The notes under the pieces are model-generated. The model made no database searches. It saw nothing but the letters and a program-made list of their open reading frames with translations, and was not told the DNA's origin. Positions 6,849 through 15,450 of a stretch of 30,512 nucleotides of DNA are shown here, one piece after another. The stretch's first letter is position 1; each line of letters opens with the position of its first letter. The DNA is from Clostridiales bacterium UBA1774 (lineage in GTDB: Bacteria; Bacillota; Clostridia; Oscillospirales; Oscillospiraceae): positions 44,300 through 74,811 of the forward strand of contig DCGQ01000055.1 in assembly GCA_002314635.1 (NCBI GenBank). The letters run 5' to 3'. The position numbers were made by a program, and so were the translations under genes.

Positions 6849-7914
6849 TCTCCTGCACCTCCCCATACACGGTATTTCTGTTATTCGCATCTCCGGTAAA
6901 ATCGTCCAGCGGCAGCACAGTGGTCAGCTCGCTGCCGTCCTTACCCAGAATGATGACCTTCATGCCGGGGAAGATATCCGCAACGGTTTCGTAGAACAGA
7001 CGCTGCTTTGTGATCTCCGGATAGCGGGAGTATTCCGCATAAAGCTCGGTAAAGCGGGAAGCCTGACCTTCCGCTTCCGCAATGCGGGCGGCCTTGTATG
7101 CGTCCGCCTGCTGCAGCACCTCGTCCGCATTGGCTTCGGCAGCGGGCAGCTCTTCATTTGCGTACTTGTTTGCGTTGTTGATGGCGGTTTCTGCCTCCTG
7201 CTTGGAGGTCTCCACCGCCTTGAAGGCCTGCTGCACCTCCAGCGTAGGCGGCTCCGCATCCTGCATGGCGATGTTCACCAGCTCCAGACCCAGATCCTCC
7301 TGCTGCAAGCGTTCGATGATCTTCTCCTTGATGGCACCCTGAATCTCACTCTTGCCGGTGGTGATCACATCATCCACCTGATACAGACCGATGGTATCGC
7401 GGATATAGCTCTGACACAGCATTTTCAGAATGCCCACCGGATCCTGACTGTTGTACAGATACTTGACCGGGTCGATCACCCGGTATTCCACATAGAAGTC
7501 CACATTGACGAAGTTGAAGTCCACCGAGATCATTACGCTCTCGTCCTCAATGGTCATGCCGGTGTCAATGTCGTAGCCGATGGTGAAGCCCTGCACATTC
7601 TTGCTGACCAGCTGCTTCTTCTGGATCAGCGGCACCTTGAACTTCAGACCGGAGGTGTTCACCACGGAGGGTACGCCGAAGGTGGTGATCACCGCATACT
7701 GATCTTCCCGGAGCTGATAGACGCTGGAGCCCACCAGCAGAAGCACCAGAATCACCGGGATACCGATTTTCAGAAGCATACCCGGAACGCGGCTTTTTGG
7801 CTTGTTTTCCACATAGGTCTCACCGTCCGGATGATTCTTCTGCTGTTTGGCTTTCAGGATGCGGGGCACCAGAATCACCAGTGCGATGACCACAAGAAAA
7901 CCGATTACCTGCAA
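6841..7914 (-). CDS. hflK: HflK-like SPFH-domain membrane protein (TTG start)
   Basis: Partner of HflC. The 357-residue protein has two hydrophobic segments (about 3-20 and 47-65), then an SPFH domain (DQYAVITTFG, GLKFKVPLI) with SVDFNFVNVDFYVEYRVIDP, and a C-terminal coiled coil with ANADEVLQQADAYKAARIAEAEGQ. An extra N-terminal hydrophobic segment is unusual for HflK, which normally has one. I see no ATG in a usable position. TTG at 7912-7914 preceded by AAGGAATCCAAT is the best start. It lies 25 nt after the lysozyme gene and overlaps hflC by 8 nt, so the three genes form one operon. Confidence 0.88.
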   Translation of the reverse strand: MQVIGFLVVIALVILVPRILKAKQQKNHPDGETYVENKPKSRVPGMLLKIGIPVILVLLLVGSSVYQLREDQYAVITTFGVPSVVNTSGLKFKVPLIQKKQLVSKNVQGFTIGYDIDTGMTIEDESVMISVDFNFVNVDFYVEYRVIDPVKYLYNSQDPVGILKMLCQSYIRDTIGLYQVDDVITTGKSEIQGAIKEKIIERLQQEDLGLELVNIAMQDAEPPTLEVQQAFKAVETSKQEAETAINNANKYANEELPAAEANADEVLQQADAYKAARIAEAEGQASRFTELYAEYSRYPEITKQRLFYETVADIFPGMKVIILGKDGSELTTVLPLDDFTGDANNRNTVYGEVQENG

Positions 7915-7939
7915 ATTGGATTCCTTCTTTCTTTTGTGA

Positions 7940-9805
7940 TTATTCGTTCACCGCTGCGATGGCCGAAAGCGGCCCCAATAGCGGCTGTCGTTCATAGGAT
8001 ACCCACGCGCAGACCCGGTAACGACTGCCGGATTTTCCCGCGTAGTCCGAGAAGCTGATGCTTCCCGCACCGCTGCGGCGGGCGATCTCGGTAAATTCGC
8101 TGCTGCCCGGTTCGCTGCGGTAAATGATGTAACCCTGCACACCGGGAAGCCGATCCCAGTGCAGGAAATTTCCGTGCTGCTGCGCCTGCGCGGTGACGCC
8201 GGTGACAGTGTTCGGAATATTCAGATAGCGAATATCCAGATCGGTCTCTGTATCAATTCCGCGAACCTTCCCGGAACCGGAATACTGCCAGTAAGCATAG
8301 CTGCCGCCGTAGCGTGGCTGCACGGTCCAGTGCGCCAGCCAGACCGGATAACCGGCAGCGTCCAGCGCCTGTCCCACACCGTCATTCAGCATACTCTGCC
8401 CGGCGTAGACGGCGGCGGTATAGCCGCTGGATTCGATGTAGCGGCAGAAGCAGAGACACACCGAAGCGTATTCCTCGCCGCTGAGATCGGCTTCGTACAG
8501 CCGCCCCAGCAGACCGCCTCCGCCGTTGGAAGCCAGCTCATAATCCAGCACCACCGGCAGCTCCAGCGATCTTCCGTCCAGAACCGAAAGCACATACCGG
8601 GCCTCCTCCTCCGCTTCTTCCTCGTTTACGGCCTGCGAGAAGAAGTATACGCCCACATCCAGTCCTGCCGCGGCTGCGGCCTCGTAATTGACTTCAAAGT
8701 TGTCGTCTGTGTTCAGCTTGCCTTCGCTGCCGTAGCCTCGGAAACCCAGACGCAGGAATACAAAGCTTTTTCCGTCCGCTTTCACCGCGTCCCAGTCCAC
8801 CTCACCCTGATACCGGGCAGCATCGATGCCGTAGGCGGTGAGGTCTGCGACCTTTTCCCATTTGGCGTATGCCGTTTTGTTCTGCTCCATGGGCAGCAGC
8901 CAGTCAAAAGGCACACGCAGATTGTCGTCCGCATACCAGCCCCGGAACAGGTAGCCGTCCCGCACCGGTTCCGGCGGCACAGAGGGCAGGTCGCCCCAGT
9001 CGATCTGCTGCGGGGCAATGTCGCTGCCGCCCCAGCTGTCAAAATTCAGCGTGACGATCTGGATCCACCGGGCGTACAACGCCGCGGTACTGCTGCGGGG
9101 AATCGAAAAATCAAAGGGAACGGTCAGCGCTTCATCTGCATACCAGCCGCCGAACCGATATCCGTCCCGCACCGGCACTTCCGGCTGGGGAACAGGCTGA
9201 TTTGCCCGGACAGAGAACTGCTCCGGCAGATATTCGCCGGTCAGCGGATGCCCTGCCGCGTCCAGCGAACCGTCCAGCAGCAGAACGGTGTAAGGCCCGC
9301 GAACCGAGAGCTGGGACGGCTCCCGGGCAATGGTATCCAGCGGGGAAATGTGCAGCTTGCCCCAGCGCAGCGGGGTCTTGCCCCGCAGCGTCAGCTCCGC
9401 ACTGTCATACACGGTGACACAGCCGCGGACGGCGGCACCGCCCCTGCTGCCGGAGCAGGTGATGCTGCCGCTGCCGCACAGGGTCAGATCACCCAGCACG
9501 GTGACGCCGCTCTGCTCTCCGCTGACAACGCAGCTGCCGCTGAGACGGATGCACAGATTTCCGTCCGCATAAATACCGGCACCGTGAGTATTGCCGCTGA
9601 GACGGATATCGGTCAGCGTCAGTACCTGCTCCGCCGGGTCATAGACTGCCGTACCGCTGCCGAAGGAAAGCGTTCCACCGTCGGTCAGCTCCGTATCGCC
9701 TACCCAGAGGCGGAAGGACTGCTCCATGCGCCCCTCTGAGGGAAGAAGCAGCAGACAACAAAGCGTCAGGATCCAGATACACAGGCAATTTCGAAACTGC
9801 TTCAT
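7940..9805 (-). CDS. Secreted GH25 lysozyme with InlB-type repeats and a fibronectin-like C-terminus
   Basis: A 621-residue exported muramidase-like protein. In order: a signal peptide (MKQFRNCLCIWILTLCCLLLL); a region of about 25-200 with serine/glycine-rich beta repeats resembling a parallel beta-helix; two InlB/Listeria-Bacteroides repeats (GYRFGGWYADEALTVPFDF and GYLFRGWYADDNLRVPFDW); a GH25 catalytic domain (about 324-520); and a C-terminal fibronectin III-like domain (about 534-621). GH25 catalytic acids are visible: D328 in YGIDAARYQG and the D421-x-E423 pair in VVLDYELA. GH25 enzymes cut N-acetylmuramic acid-N-acetylglucosamine bonds in peptidoglycan. No sortase or membrane anchor is seen. 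The start at 9805 has AAGGAG 9 nt upstream. It shares an operon with hflK and hflC. Confidence 0.9.
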   Translation of the reverse strand: MKQFRNCLCIWILTLCCLLLLPSEGRMEQSFRLWVGDTELTDGGTLSFGSGTAVYDPAEQVLTLTDIRLSGNTHGAGIYADGNLCIRLSGSCVVSGEQSGVTVLGDLTLCGSGSITCSGSRGGAAVRGCVTVYDSAELTLRGKTPLRWGKLHISPLDTIAREPSQLSVRGPYTVLLLDGSLDAAGHPLTGEYLPEQFSVRANQPVPQPEVPVRDGYRFGGWYADEALTVPFDFSIPRSSTAALYARWIQIVTLNFDSWGGSDIAPQQIDWGDLPSVPPEPVRDGYLFRGWYADDNLRVPFDWLLPMEQNKTAYAKWEKVADLTAYGIDAARYQGEVDWDAVKADGKSFVFLRLGFRGYGSEGKLNTDDNFEVNYEAAAAAGLDVGVYFFSQAVNEEEAEEEARYVLSVLDGRSLELPVVLDYELASNGGGGLLGRLYEADLSGEEYASVCLCFCRYIESSGYTAAVYAGQSMLNDGVGQALDAAGYPVWLAHWTVQPRYGGSYAYWQYSGSGKVRGIDTETDLDIRYLNIPNTVTGVTAQAQQHGNFLHWDRLPGVQGYIIYRSEPGSSEFTEIARRSGAGSISFSDYAGKSGSRYRVCAWVSYERQPLLGPLSAIAAVNE

Positions 9806-9838
9806 AAAGTCCGCTCCTTTCTGCAACGGGTACCCTTC

Positions 9839-9867
9839 ATTATACAGACCGAAAATATCCGGTGCAA
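9839..9867 (-). promoter_or_regulatory. Promoter of the lysozyme-hflKC operon
   Basis: On the minus strand TTGCAC (9862-9867), 17-bp spacer, perfect TATAAT (9839-9844). The predicted start is about 27 nt before the ATG at 9805. Confidence 0.7.
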
Positions 9868-9913
9868 GGTCTGACGGAAAATATTATTCCGGTAAAGACT
9901 GGACGATGCCTGC

Positions 9914-9954
9914 GAAAAAAAGATTCTGCCGCCCCGCATCGGAACGGCAGAATC
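9914..9954 (-). terminator. Terminator after mutL
   Basis: A 10-bp stem (9922-9931 with 9945-9954) with a 13-nt loop, followed on the minus strand by seven Ts. It is the first convincing minus-strand terminator downstream of the zur promoter, and so marks the end of the long zinc operon. Confidence 0.82.
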
Positions 9955-9959
9955 CGGAA

Positions 9960-11945
9960 TTAACAGCGTTTGAAATTGCGATCGATCTGATGATGGGTGA
10001 GACGCATGGTAACGGGACGGCCGTGGGGACAGTATTTCACCTGCCCGCGCAGGACGGCTTCCACCACCGGCTTCCATTCCAGCGGGTCAGAACCTTTCCC
10101 GGCTTTGACGGCGGCTTTGCAGGCCATGGTGGCCAGCGTTTCATCCCGGATGCCCAGTGTCCCCGGACGGCGGCCCAGCAGCAGGGAAGCACTCAGCTCC
10201 TCCAGCAGCCCGGCTGCGTCCGCGGGCGTGAACCCGCTGGGAAGCTGCCGTACCACCAGCGAATTGCCGCCGAAATCCTCAGCTTCGATGCCAAGCTCCC
10301 GGAGCAGCGCTTCGTTTTCCAGCAGCCGCTGCTTGTCCTCCGCGTCCAGCTCCACCACCTCCGGCGCCAGCAGAAGCTGACCCATGGACGGATAGTCGTG
10401 CTGCTTCAGCCGGTCAAACAGCAGCCGTTCGTGGGCGGCATGCTTGTCAATGAGAATCAGCTCTTCGCCGCATTCCACCAGAATGTAGGCGTTGAAGGCT
10501 TCACCCAGGATCCGATAGGGCGGGAGCGGCGTTTCCGCCGCCGGGGGAGCCGGGGGCGGCTTCACAGGCTCCGGTGCAGGAACGGGTGCAGCCTTCGGAG
10601 GACTTTCCGGTTCCGGCTGCTTCGGTTCGACCTCCGCTTCCGGTGCTTCCGGGGGTAGATAGTCGGCACGATGGGTGATCAGCGGTTTCACCGGCTCCGG
10701 ACTGCCATAGCTCCGACTGCTCTGCCGGAATACCAGTTGTTCCACAATCTCCGGCATGTTGGAAGGCAGGGTTTCCCGGGACTTTGCGGAGACGGCAGAC
10801 GGCCCGCTTTTTTCCGGCGCGGCGGCAGTGTCCGCGGGACGTACCGCTGCCGGGGGACTCTTACGCACGGGGGGAAAAACAGGTTTCTCCGCAGCTGGGG
10901 CGGGTACCGATTCTGCTTTTTCTCCATCATCGGGAAGGGAAATCTGCGGTTTGACGGTTTCACCCTGCAGCGCGGACAGCACCGTGCGGTACACCGCATC
11001 GAACACGCTGCGCTCCTGCAGAAAGCGAACCTCGGTTTTGGCAGGATGGACATTCACGTCCACCTGATTGGGTTTCATGGTGATGTGCAGCACGCACATG
11101 GGGAAGCGGCCGGTAAACAGGGAGTTGCGGTAGGCCTGTTCCAGCGCGGCCTGTACCAGCTGCGATTTGATGCAGCGGCCGTTCAGAAAGAAATACTGGC
11201 TGCTGCGGTTGCCCTTGGCGTTGGCGGGAGGGCAGATGTAGCCGCTTACCCGAATATCCGGACTGCCGCCGGCAGCGGGAAGCATGGTTTTTGCAAAATC
11301 CCGACCCAGCACCGCATAGATGCAGGCGTCGGCAGCACCGGAACCGGGGGTCTGAAATTCCTCTTTTCCGTCCTTCAGATAGCGGATGGAGACCTCGGGA
11401 TGGCTGAGCGCACAGCGGGTCACAGCAACCGTGACCCCGGCTCCCTCGGCAACATCCTTCTTCATGAATTTCAGACGGGCGGGGGTGTTGTAAAAGAGAT
11501 CCTTCACCAGAATGGTGGTGCCCTCCGGACATCCGGCAGACTCCCGCTCCGTTTCCACACCGGCCTCCAGCGTCAGAGAAACGCCTTCGTCCGTGCCGCG
11601 AAGCCGGGTCAGAAGCTGGATTCGGCTGACAGCGGAGATGGCGGCCAGCGCTTCACCCCGGAAACCCAGCGTGCCGATGGCCTCCAGTCCGTATTCGTCC
11701 CGCAGCTTGGAGGTGGCATGGCGCAGAAACGCGGTTCCCGCATCCTCCGGGGACATGCCGCAGCCGTTGTCCGTTACCCGGATCAGGCTCATGCCGCCCC
11801 GCTGGATCTCCACGGTGATGCTTTTGGCACCCGCGTCCAGACTGTTTTCCACCAGCTCCTTGACCACGCTGGCAGGCCGCTCCACCACCTCACCGGCAGC
11901 GATCAGGTCTGCTACATGGGGGTCAAGTCTGTGAATCACGCTCAT
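9960..11945 (-). CDS. mutL: DNA mismatch repair protein MutL (endonuclease-type)
   Basis: MutL couples MutS mismatch recognition to strand removal. The 661-residue protein has a complete GHKL ATPase domain (LVENSLDAGAKSI at 31-43, DNGCGM at 59-64, GFRGEA at 94-99), a proline-rich linker (about 430-475) and the C-terminal dimerisation/nuclease domain. The metal-site motif reads DKHAAHE from D500, where the classic form is DQHAxxE; CPHGRP starts at C639 and ACKAAVKAG lies between. These are the residues of MutL proteins with Zn/Mn-dependent nicking activity, found in bacteria without MutH. It overlaps the stop of the alanine racemase-like gene by 4 nt and is the last gene of the operon that starts with zur. 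mutS is elsewhere in the window, facing the other way. Confidence 0.95.
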   Translation of the reverse strand: MSVIHRLDPHVADLIAAGEVVERPASVVKELVENSLDAGAKSITVEIQRGGMSLIRVTDNGCGMSPEDAGTAFLRHATSKLRDEYGLEAIGTLGFRGEALAAISAVSRIQLLTRLRGTDEGVSLTLEAGVETERESAGCPEGTTILVKDLFYNTPARLKFMKKDVAEGAGVTVAVTRCALSHPEVSIRYLKDGKEEFQTPGSGAADACIYAVLGRDFAKTMLPAAGGSPDIRVSGYICPPANAKGNRSSQYFFLNGRCIKSQLVQAALEQAYRNSLFTGRFPMCVLHITMKPNQVDVNVHPAKTEVRFLQERSVFDAVYRTVLSALQGETVKPQISLPDDGEKAESVPAPAAEKPVFPPVRKSPPAAVRPADTAAAPEKSGPSAVSAKSRETLPSNMPEIVEQLVFRQSSRSYGSPEPVKPLITHRADYLPPEAPEAEVEPKQPEPESPPKAAPVPAPEPVKPPPAPPAAETPLPPYRILGEAFNAYILVECGEELILIDKHAAHERLLFDRLKQHDYPSMGQLLLAPEVVELDAEDKQRLLENEALLRELGIEAEDFGGNSLVVRQLPSGFTPADAAGLLEELSASLLLGRRPGTLGIRDETLATMACKAAVKAGKGSDPLEWKPVVEAVLRGQVKYCPHGRPVTMRLTHHQIDRNFKRC

Positions 11946-13012
11946 TCGATCACTTCTACCGGCAGTCCGCGCACCAGCCGGGGATCCAGCCGGAGCTGAA
12001 CGGTGTCACCGGCTTTTACATCTGTATTCTTCGTCACATCCAGCGCCAGCGTATAGAGGCCAATGTCGCCCAGAACGCTGACCCGCTTGCCCTTGATCCG
12101 GAAATCCGGGCCGGGACGGTGCAGCAGAAGCCGGAAGGAAAAGTCCTTCCCCGCAATGTCCGCACCTACGCCGTTGTAGCTGCCCAGCTCGATCACAGCG
12201 ACTCTGGTGGGCTTTTTCAGCGCTTTGCCCTTGCTGCCCACACCGGCGCCCTTGTCCAGCCATTTCAGCTCGTCCAGACTGGCTTCCACGGCGGCAACCG
12301 GCTTTCCGTTTCCCTTGCCGTAACCCAGCAGCTCCGCACCCACCAGAACCGCGCTCTGTTCGCTGAGCAGCAGCGCACTTTGCTCGCTGAAATCGCAGCG
12401 CAGCAGACCGGAGGCGTCCAGCGGCATCAGCATACCCGGCTGAATGCCCTGATTCTGCAGAGCCTGAATTGCGTCCACAAAGCTCTGGTAGCACAGCTGA
12501 TAGGCCTTGTTCGACTTCCGCTCCGGGATCCGGGTGTAGATGCCTGCGATGGCAATGCCGGACATATGCCGGTACAGATTGGCAATGGCCTCCGTTTCGG
12601 CAGGCTGGAAGCCGTACTGCCCCAGACCGGTATCCAGACGGACGCAGGCTTCCGCTACCACGTGCATCTCACCGGCAAGGCCGTTCAGTGCGATGGCGGC
12701 TTCGTTGGAGCCCAGTGTAAAAATGACGGCGCTTTCCATCAGCTCCCGCAGCTCGGACAGCTCGGTGACGCTGCGAAGCACCAGAATGCGGGCGTCGCTG
12801 ATGCCCACACGGCGCAGGGTCAGCGCATCCCGGGAATCGGCAACCGCAAAATCGGCAATCCCTTCTTCCATCAAAAGCCGCGCCATGCGGACCAGACCAA
12901 GACCCATGCCGTCGCCGCTCAGGTCCACAATCAGCCGGGCACTGCCGGCGCGGGAACGGATCTCCGCCAGATTGGAACGGATCAGTTTTCTGTCCACAAT
13001 GATTTTTTTCAT
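11942..13012 (-). CDS. Alanine racemase-like protein lacking PLP lysine and catalytic tyrosine
   Basis: A 356-residue protein with the two-domain layout of alanine racemase (TIM-barrel PLP domain plus C-terminal beta domain). Recognisable stations are VRLDTGLGQYGFQP (about 124-137; normally DTGMGRLGF), MPLDASGLLR, AELLGYGKG and a C-terminal GKRVSVLGDIGLYTLALDV. The PLP-binding motif, normally VKANAYGHG, reads VDLSGDGMG, putting Asp at position 30 where the Schiff-base lysine belongs and Asp at 34 for the tyrosine. The second catalytic tyrosine (SYGA in Bacillus enzymes) is replaced in LDKGAG by K254. The reading frame is intact and coupled to mutL, so it appears to be a maintained non-racemase rather than a decayed gene. 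Its job is unknown. AGAGGAG precedes the ATG. Confidence 0.75.
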   Translation of the reverse strand: MKKIIVDRKLIRSNLAEIRSRAGSARLIVDLSGDGMGLGLVRMARLLMEEGIADFAVADSRDALTLRRVGISDARILVLRSVTELSELRELMESAVIFTLGSNEAAIALNGLAGEMHVVAEACVRLDTGLGQYGFQPAETEAIANLYRHMSGIAIAGIYTRIPERKSNKAYQLCYQSFVDAIQALQNQGIQPGMLMPLDASGLLRCDFSEQSALLLSEQSAVLVGAELLGYGKGNGKPVAAVEASLDELKWLDKGAGVGSKGKALKKPTRVAVIELGSYNGVGADIAGKDFSFRLLLHRPGPDFRIKGKRVSVLGDIGLYTLALDVTKNTDVKAGDTVQLRLDPRLVRGLPVEVIE

Positions 13013-13051
13013 AACCGGAACTCCTCTCTGTATTCTATATGGAACAGGTGT

Positions 13052-13912
13052 TTACTGCAGGCTGGCTTTCTGCTCCCGAAGCCAGCTCAGAACGACACAG
13101 ACTGTGAGAATGCCCACGCTCCACAGCAGAATCGGCATCGGAGCGCCGCCCTGTTCCCAGCGTGTCATATCGGACATGGTGCTTTTCAGCGGCCAGATGT
13201 TGGAGAAGCGCAGCAGCAGGTCATAGGCAATGATCAGAATGCCCGCGGGAACGGTCTTGCGGATCAGCACCACAAGGAGGTACGCGGGAGCGATCAGCGC
13301 AGTATCCGCCAGCGCGTGGAGCAGCAGACGGCTCCAGACATAAGCGGCGGGCAGCATCTTGAAAACAGCGGAGGCATACACGCCGGTGAGCAGGCAGATC
13401 CCTGCAAGGGAGATCACAAAGGTCACGATGAAAAGATACAGCGCCTTCGCCGTAAAGATCTGACTGCGGCGGAGACCGGCGTAAAGCGGGTTATGGTGGC
13501 AGCGGCGCTCCAGATCGGAACTGAGAAAGACGATGGCAAGCAGCAGGGGAATCACCAGCATACCCTGCGCGGCAGCAAGGATCCAGCGGAACTGATAGGG
13601 CATGACCCGCTGAAATACGCCGATGATATCGTCATTTTCATAAAGCTCCAGCAGCTCGTCCTGCGGAATCTCATCCAGCTGGCCGCGACCCTGAAAGTAG
13701 TTCACGGCACCCCGGGCACTCATGCTGGCATTGTCCGCATAGTTTGTAAACTGACTGGTGGTGCAGAGACGAGGCAGATCATAGAGGTTCGCCGTGGTGA
13801 CCTGGGTGCGGGAACTGAGAAACACATCCACGACCAGAATGACGGCCAGTGTGACCCAGAGAATGGGACTGCGGCTCAGATGAAACCATTCGCCCCGGAA
13901 AATGCGCTTCAT
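13052..13912 (-). CDS. ABC-2 type transporter permease-like membrane protein
   Basis: A 286-residue integral membrane protein with about six hydrophobic segments: one near residues 17-35, then a roughly 70-residue extracytoplasmic loop, then five clustered after residue 105. This is the topology of ABC-2 family export permeases. The segment FLSSDLERRCHHNPLYAGLRRSQIFTAKAL contains the cytoplasmic coupling-helix-like stretch seen in such proteins (SxDLExxTxxNxLxxGxSR). The ATG at 13912 lies inside the stop of the ATPase gene (4-nt overlap), so the two are a transporter pair. Substrate unknown. A 39-nt gap separates it from the racemase-like gene, with no terminator in it. Confidence 0.75.
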   Translation of the reverse strand: MKRIFRGEWFHLSRSPILWVTLAVILVVDVFLSSRTQVTTANLYDLPRLCTTSQFTNYADNASMSARGAVNYFQGRGQLDEIPQDELLELYENDDIIGVFQRVMPYQFRWILAAAQGMLVIPLLLAIVFLSSDLERRCHHNPLYAGLRRSQIFTAKALYLFIVTFVISLAGICLLTGVYASAVFKMLPAAYVWSRLLLHALADTALIAPAYLLVVLIRKTVPAGILIIAYDLLLRFSNIWPLKSTMSDMTRWEQGGAPMPILLWSVGILTVCVVLSWLREQKASLQ

Positions 13913-14631
13913 GCCTGTTCCCCCTTTCGGAATGCGGTAAACCAGCTTTCCAGCTGGGCAGGTGTCTGTTCCTCTGCGGGCATGGCGGATAGCAGCGCCT
14001 CCCGGGTGTAGGTCTCGGTGATGCTGCCGTTTTCCATCCAAAGAAAATCGGTGGCAATGGGCCACAGCTCTGCAAAGAAGCTGCCGGTGAGCAGCATGGT
14101 CATGTCCCGTTCCTCCGCTTCGCTCTGCAGCAGGGCTACCAGTGCCAGCGAGTCATCGCTGTCCAGACCGGAAAAAGGCTCATCCAGCATCAGAAGTCCG
14201 GGCTCGTTCATCAGCGCCATGGCAATGCCCAGACGGAGCCGGATGGAGACCGGACAGGAACCCACATTCCGGGAACCGGTCTGACGGGGCAGAATGTTCA
14301 GACCTTTCATCAGCTTTCCCATCCGCTTCCGGTCCCGTTTTCCAAGGATCCGACCCATCAGCTCCAGATTATTAGCCACGCTCAGATCCCGCCACACGGC
14401 AGGATTGCCCACCAGAAAACCGCAGCTGTTCCGATCGGCAAAGCGAATGGTGCCGGATTCCGGCTGAACCAGTCCGGCCAGGACCCGCAGCAGGTCTGTT
14501 TTCGCCGTATCACCGGTTCCCAGCAGGGCATAGACCCGACCGGGCTGCAGGGACATGGTCACACCGTTCAGCACGGCCTTTCCCTTGGGTGCATATCGAA
14601 GCTCCGAAAGCTCCAGAACTGCCTCGCTCAT
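13909..14631 (-). CDS. ABC transporter ATP-binding protein with degenerate nucleotide-binding motifs
   Basis: A 240-residue ABC ATPase-fold protein. Walker B is intact (LLMLDEPFSGLD with D150, E151). Other motifs have drifted. Walker A reads GTGDTAKT (38-45), with alanine for the glycine before the lysine and an aspartate inside the loop. The signature, normally LSGGQ or SLGMK, reads SCPVS (125-129). The switch-region histidine is absent, the place being LLTGSF. Such changes suggest weak or no hydrolysis, or a regulatory partner, yet the frame is open and tightly coupled to both neighbours. It starts immediately after the znuB stop and overlaps the permease by 4 nt. It resembles the bacitracin/antibiotic-type ABC-2 exporters in general layout. 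Confidence 0.82.
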   Translation of the reverse strand: MSEAVLELSELRYAPKGKAVLNGVTMSLQPGRVYALLGTGDTAKTDLLRVLAGLVQPESGTIRFADRNSCGFLVGNPAVWRDLSVANNLELMGRILGKRDRKRMGKLMKGLNILPRQTGSRNVGSCPVSIRLRLGIAMALMNEPGLLMLDEPFSGLDSDDSLALVALLQSEAEERDMTMLLTGSFFAELWPIATDFLWMENGSITETYTREALLSAMPAEEQTPAQLESWFTAFRKGEQA

Positions 14632-15450
14632 TTACCCACGCTCCTTCAGGCTGCCCAGTCCGTAGCAGATGAGCAGCGAAATAATATTGACGCATACGAT
14701 GCTGGCACCGGTGGGAATGGCCAGCGCATAGGAAAGCACCGTGCCGATGAGGAAACACACGACGCTGAGGATTGCTGCCCAGATTATAACACGCTGAAAC
14801 TGCCTGCACAAGCGCATTGCGCTCAATGCGGGAAAAATCACAAGGCCGGAGATCAGGAGAGAACCCATCATCCGCATCCCCACCACGATGGTCAGCGCGG
14901 TCAGCAGGCTGAGCAGTGCATTGTAGGCTCCGGCCTTCGTTCCGGTGGCCCGGGCAAAGGTCTCATCGAAGGTGACGGCGAAGATGGGATTGTAGAACAC
15001 GATGAACAACACCAGTACCGCTGCCGCGATGATCAGGCTCAGCCGCACATCGCCCTCGGACATGGAGAGAATGCTGCCGAACAGGTAGTTGCTGGTTTCC
15101 GTATTCATGCCGGTGGACAGGGAGATGACGATGACGCCCAGCGCCAGAGAGCCGGTGGAGATCATGGCAATGGCAGCATCACCCTTGATGCGCCCGGTGG
15201 AACTGAGCCGCAGCAGCAGGAAGGCAGCCGCCGTCACCACCGGAATGGCCACCGCCAGCGGCGCGGCGTTCAGCGCGGCTGCTATGGCCAGCGCGCCGAA
15301 GCCTACATGGCTCAGACCGTCGCCGATCATGCTGTAGCGCTTCAGCACCAGCGGCACGCCCAGCAGCGCGGAGCAGAGGGACACCAGAATGCCCACGATC
15401 AGGGCACGTACCAGAAAGGTATAGGAGAGCATTTCTTTAATCACGGCCAT
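14632..15450 (-). CDS. znuB: Zinc/manganese ABC transporter permease (ZnuB-like)
   Basis: A 272-residue membrane protein of the ABC-3 family that imports divalent metals. Eight or nine hydrophobic segments are visible. Conserved pieces are LGVPLVLKRYSMIGDGLSHVGFGALA near the N-terminus and MRMMGSLLISGLVIFPALSAM (about 200-220), a typical ABC-3 motif. Two ATGs compete (15456 and 15450); 15450 is preferred because GGGGAGG then has about 9-nt spacing. The gene overlaps the end of the ATPase gene. Zinc is inferred as substrate from the Zur regulator and box at the head of the operon; manganese cannot be excluded by the permease alone. Confidence 0.9.
   Translation of the reverse strand: MAVIKEMLSYTFLVRALIVGILVSLCSALLGVPLVLKRYSMIGDGLSHVGFGALAIAAALNAAPLAVAIPVVTAAAFLLLRLSSTGRIKGDAAIAMISTGSLALGVIVISLSTGMNTETSNYLFGSILSMSEGDVRLSLIIAAAVLVLFIVFYNPIFAVTFDETFARATGTKAGAYNALLSLLTALTIVVGMRMMGSLLISGLVIFPALSAMRLCRQFQRVIIWAAILSVVCFLIGTVLSYALAIPTGASIVCVNIISLLICYGLGSLKERG

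Noticed and set aside
12119..14011. A long plus-strand open frame across the racemase-like, permease and ATPase genes
   Set aside because: It crosses three well-supported minus-strand genes and has no recognisable domain.
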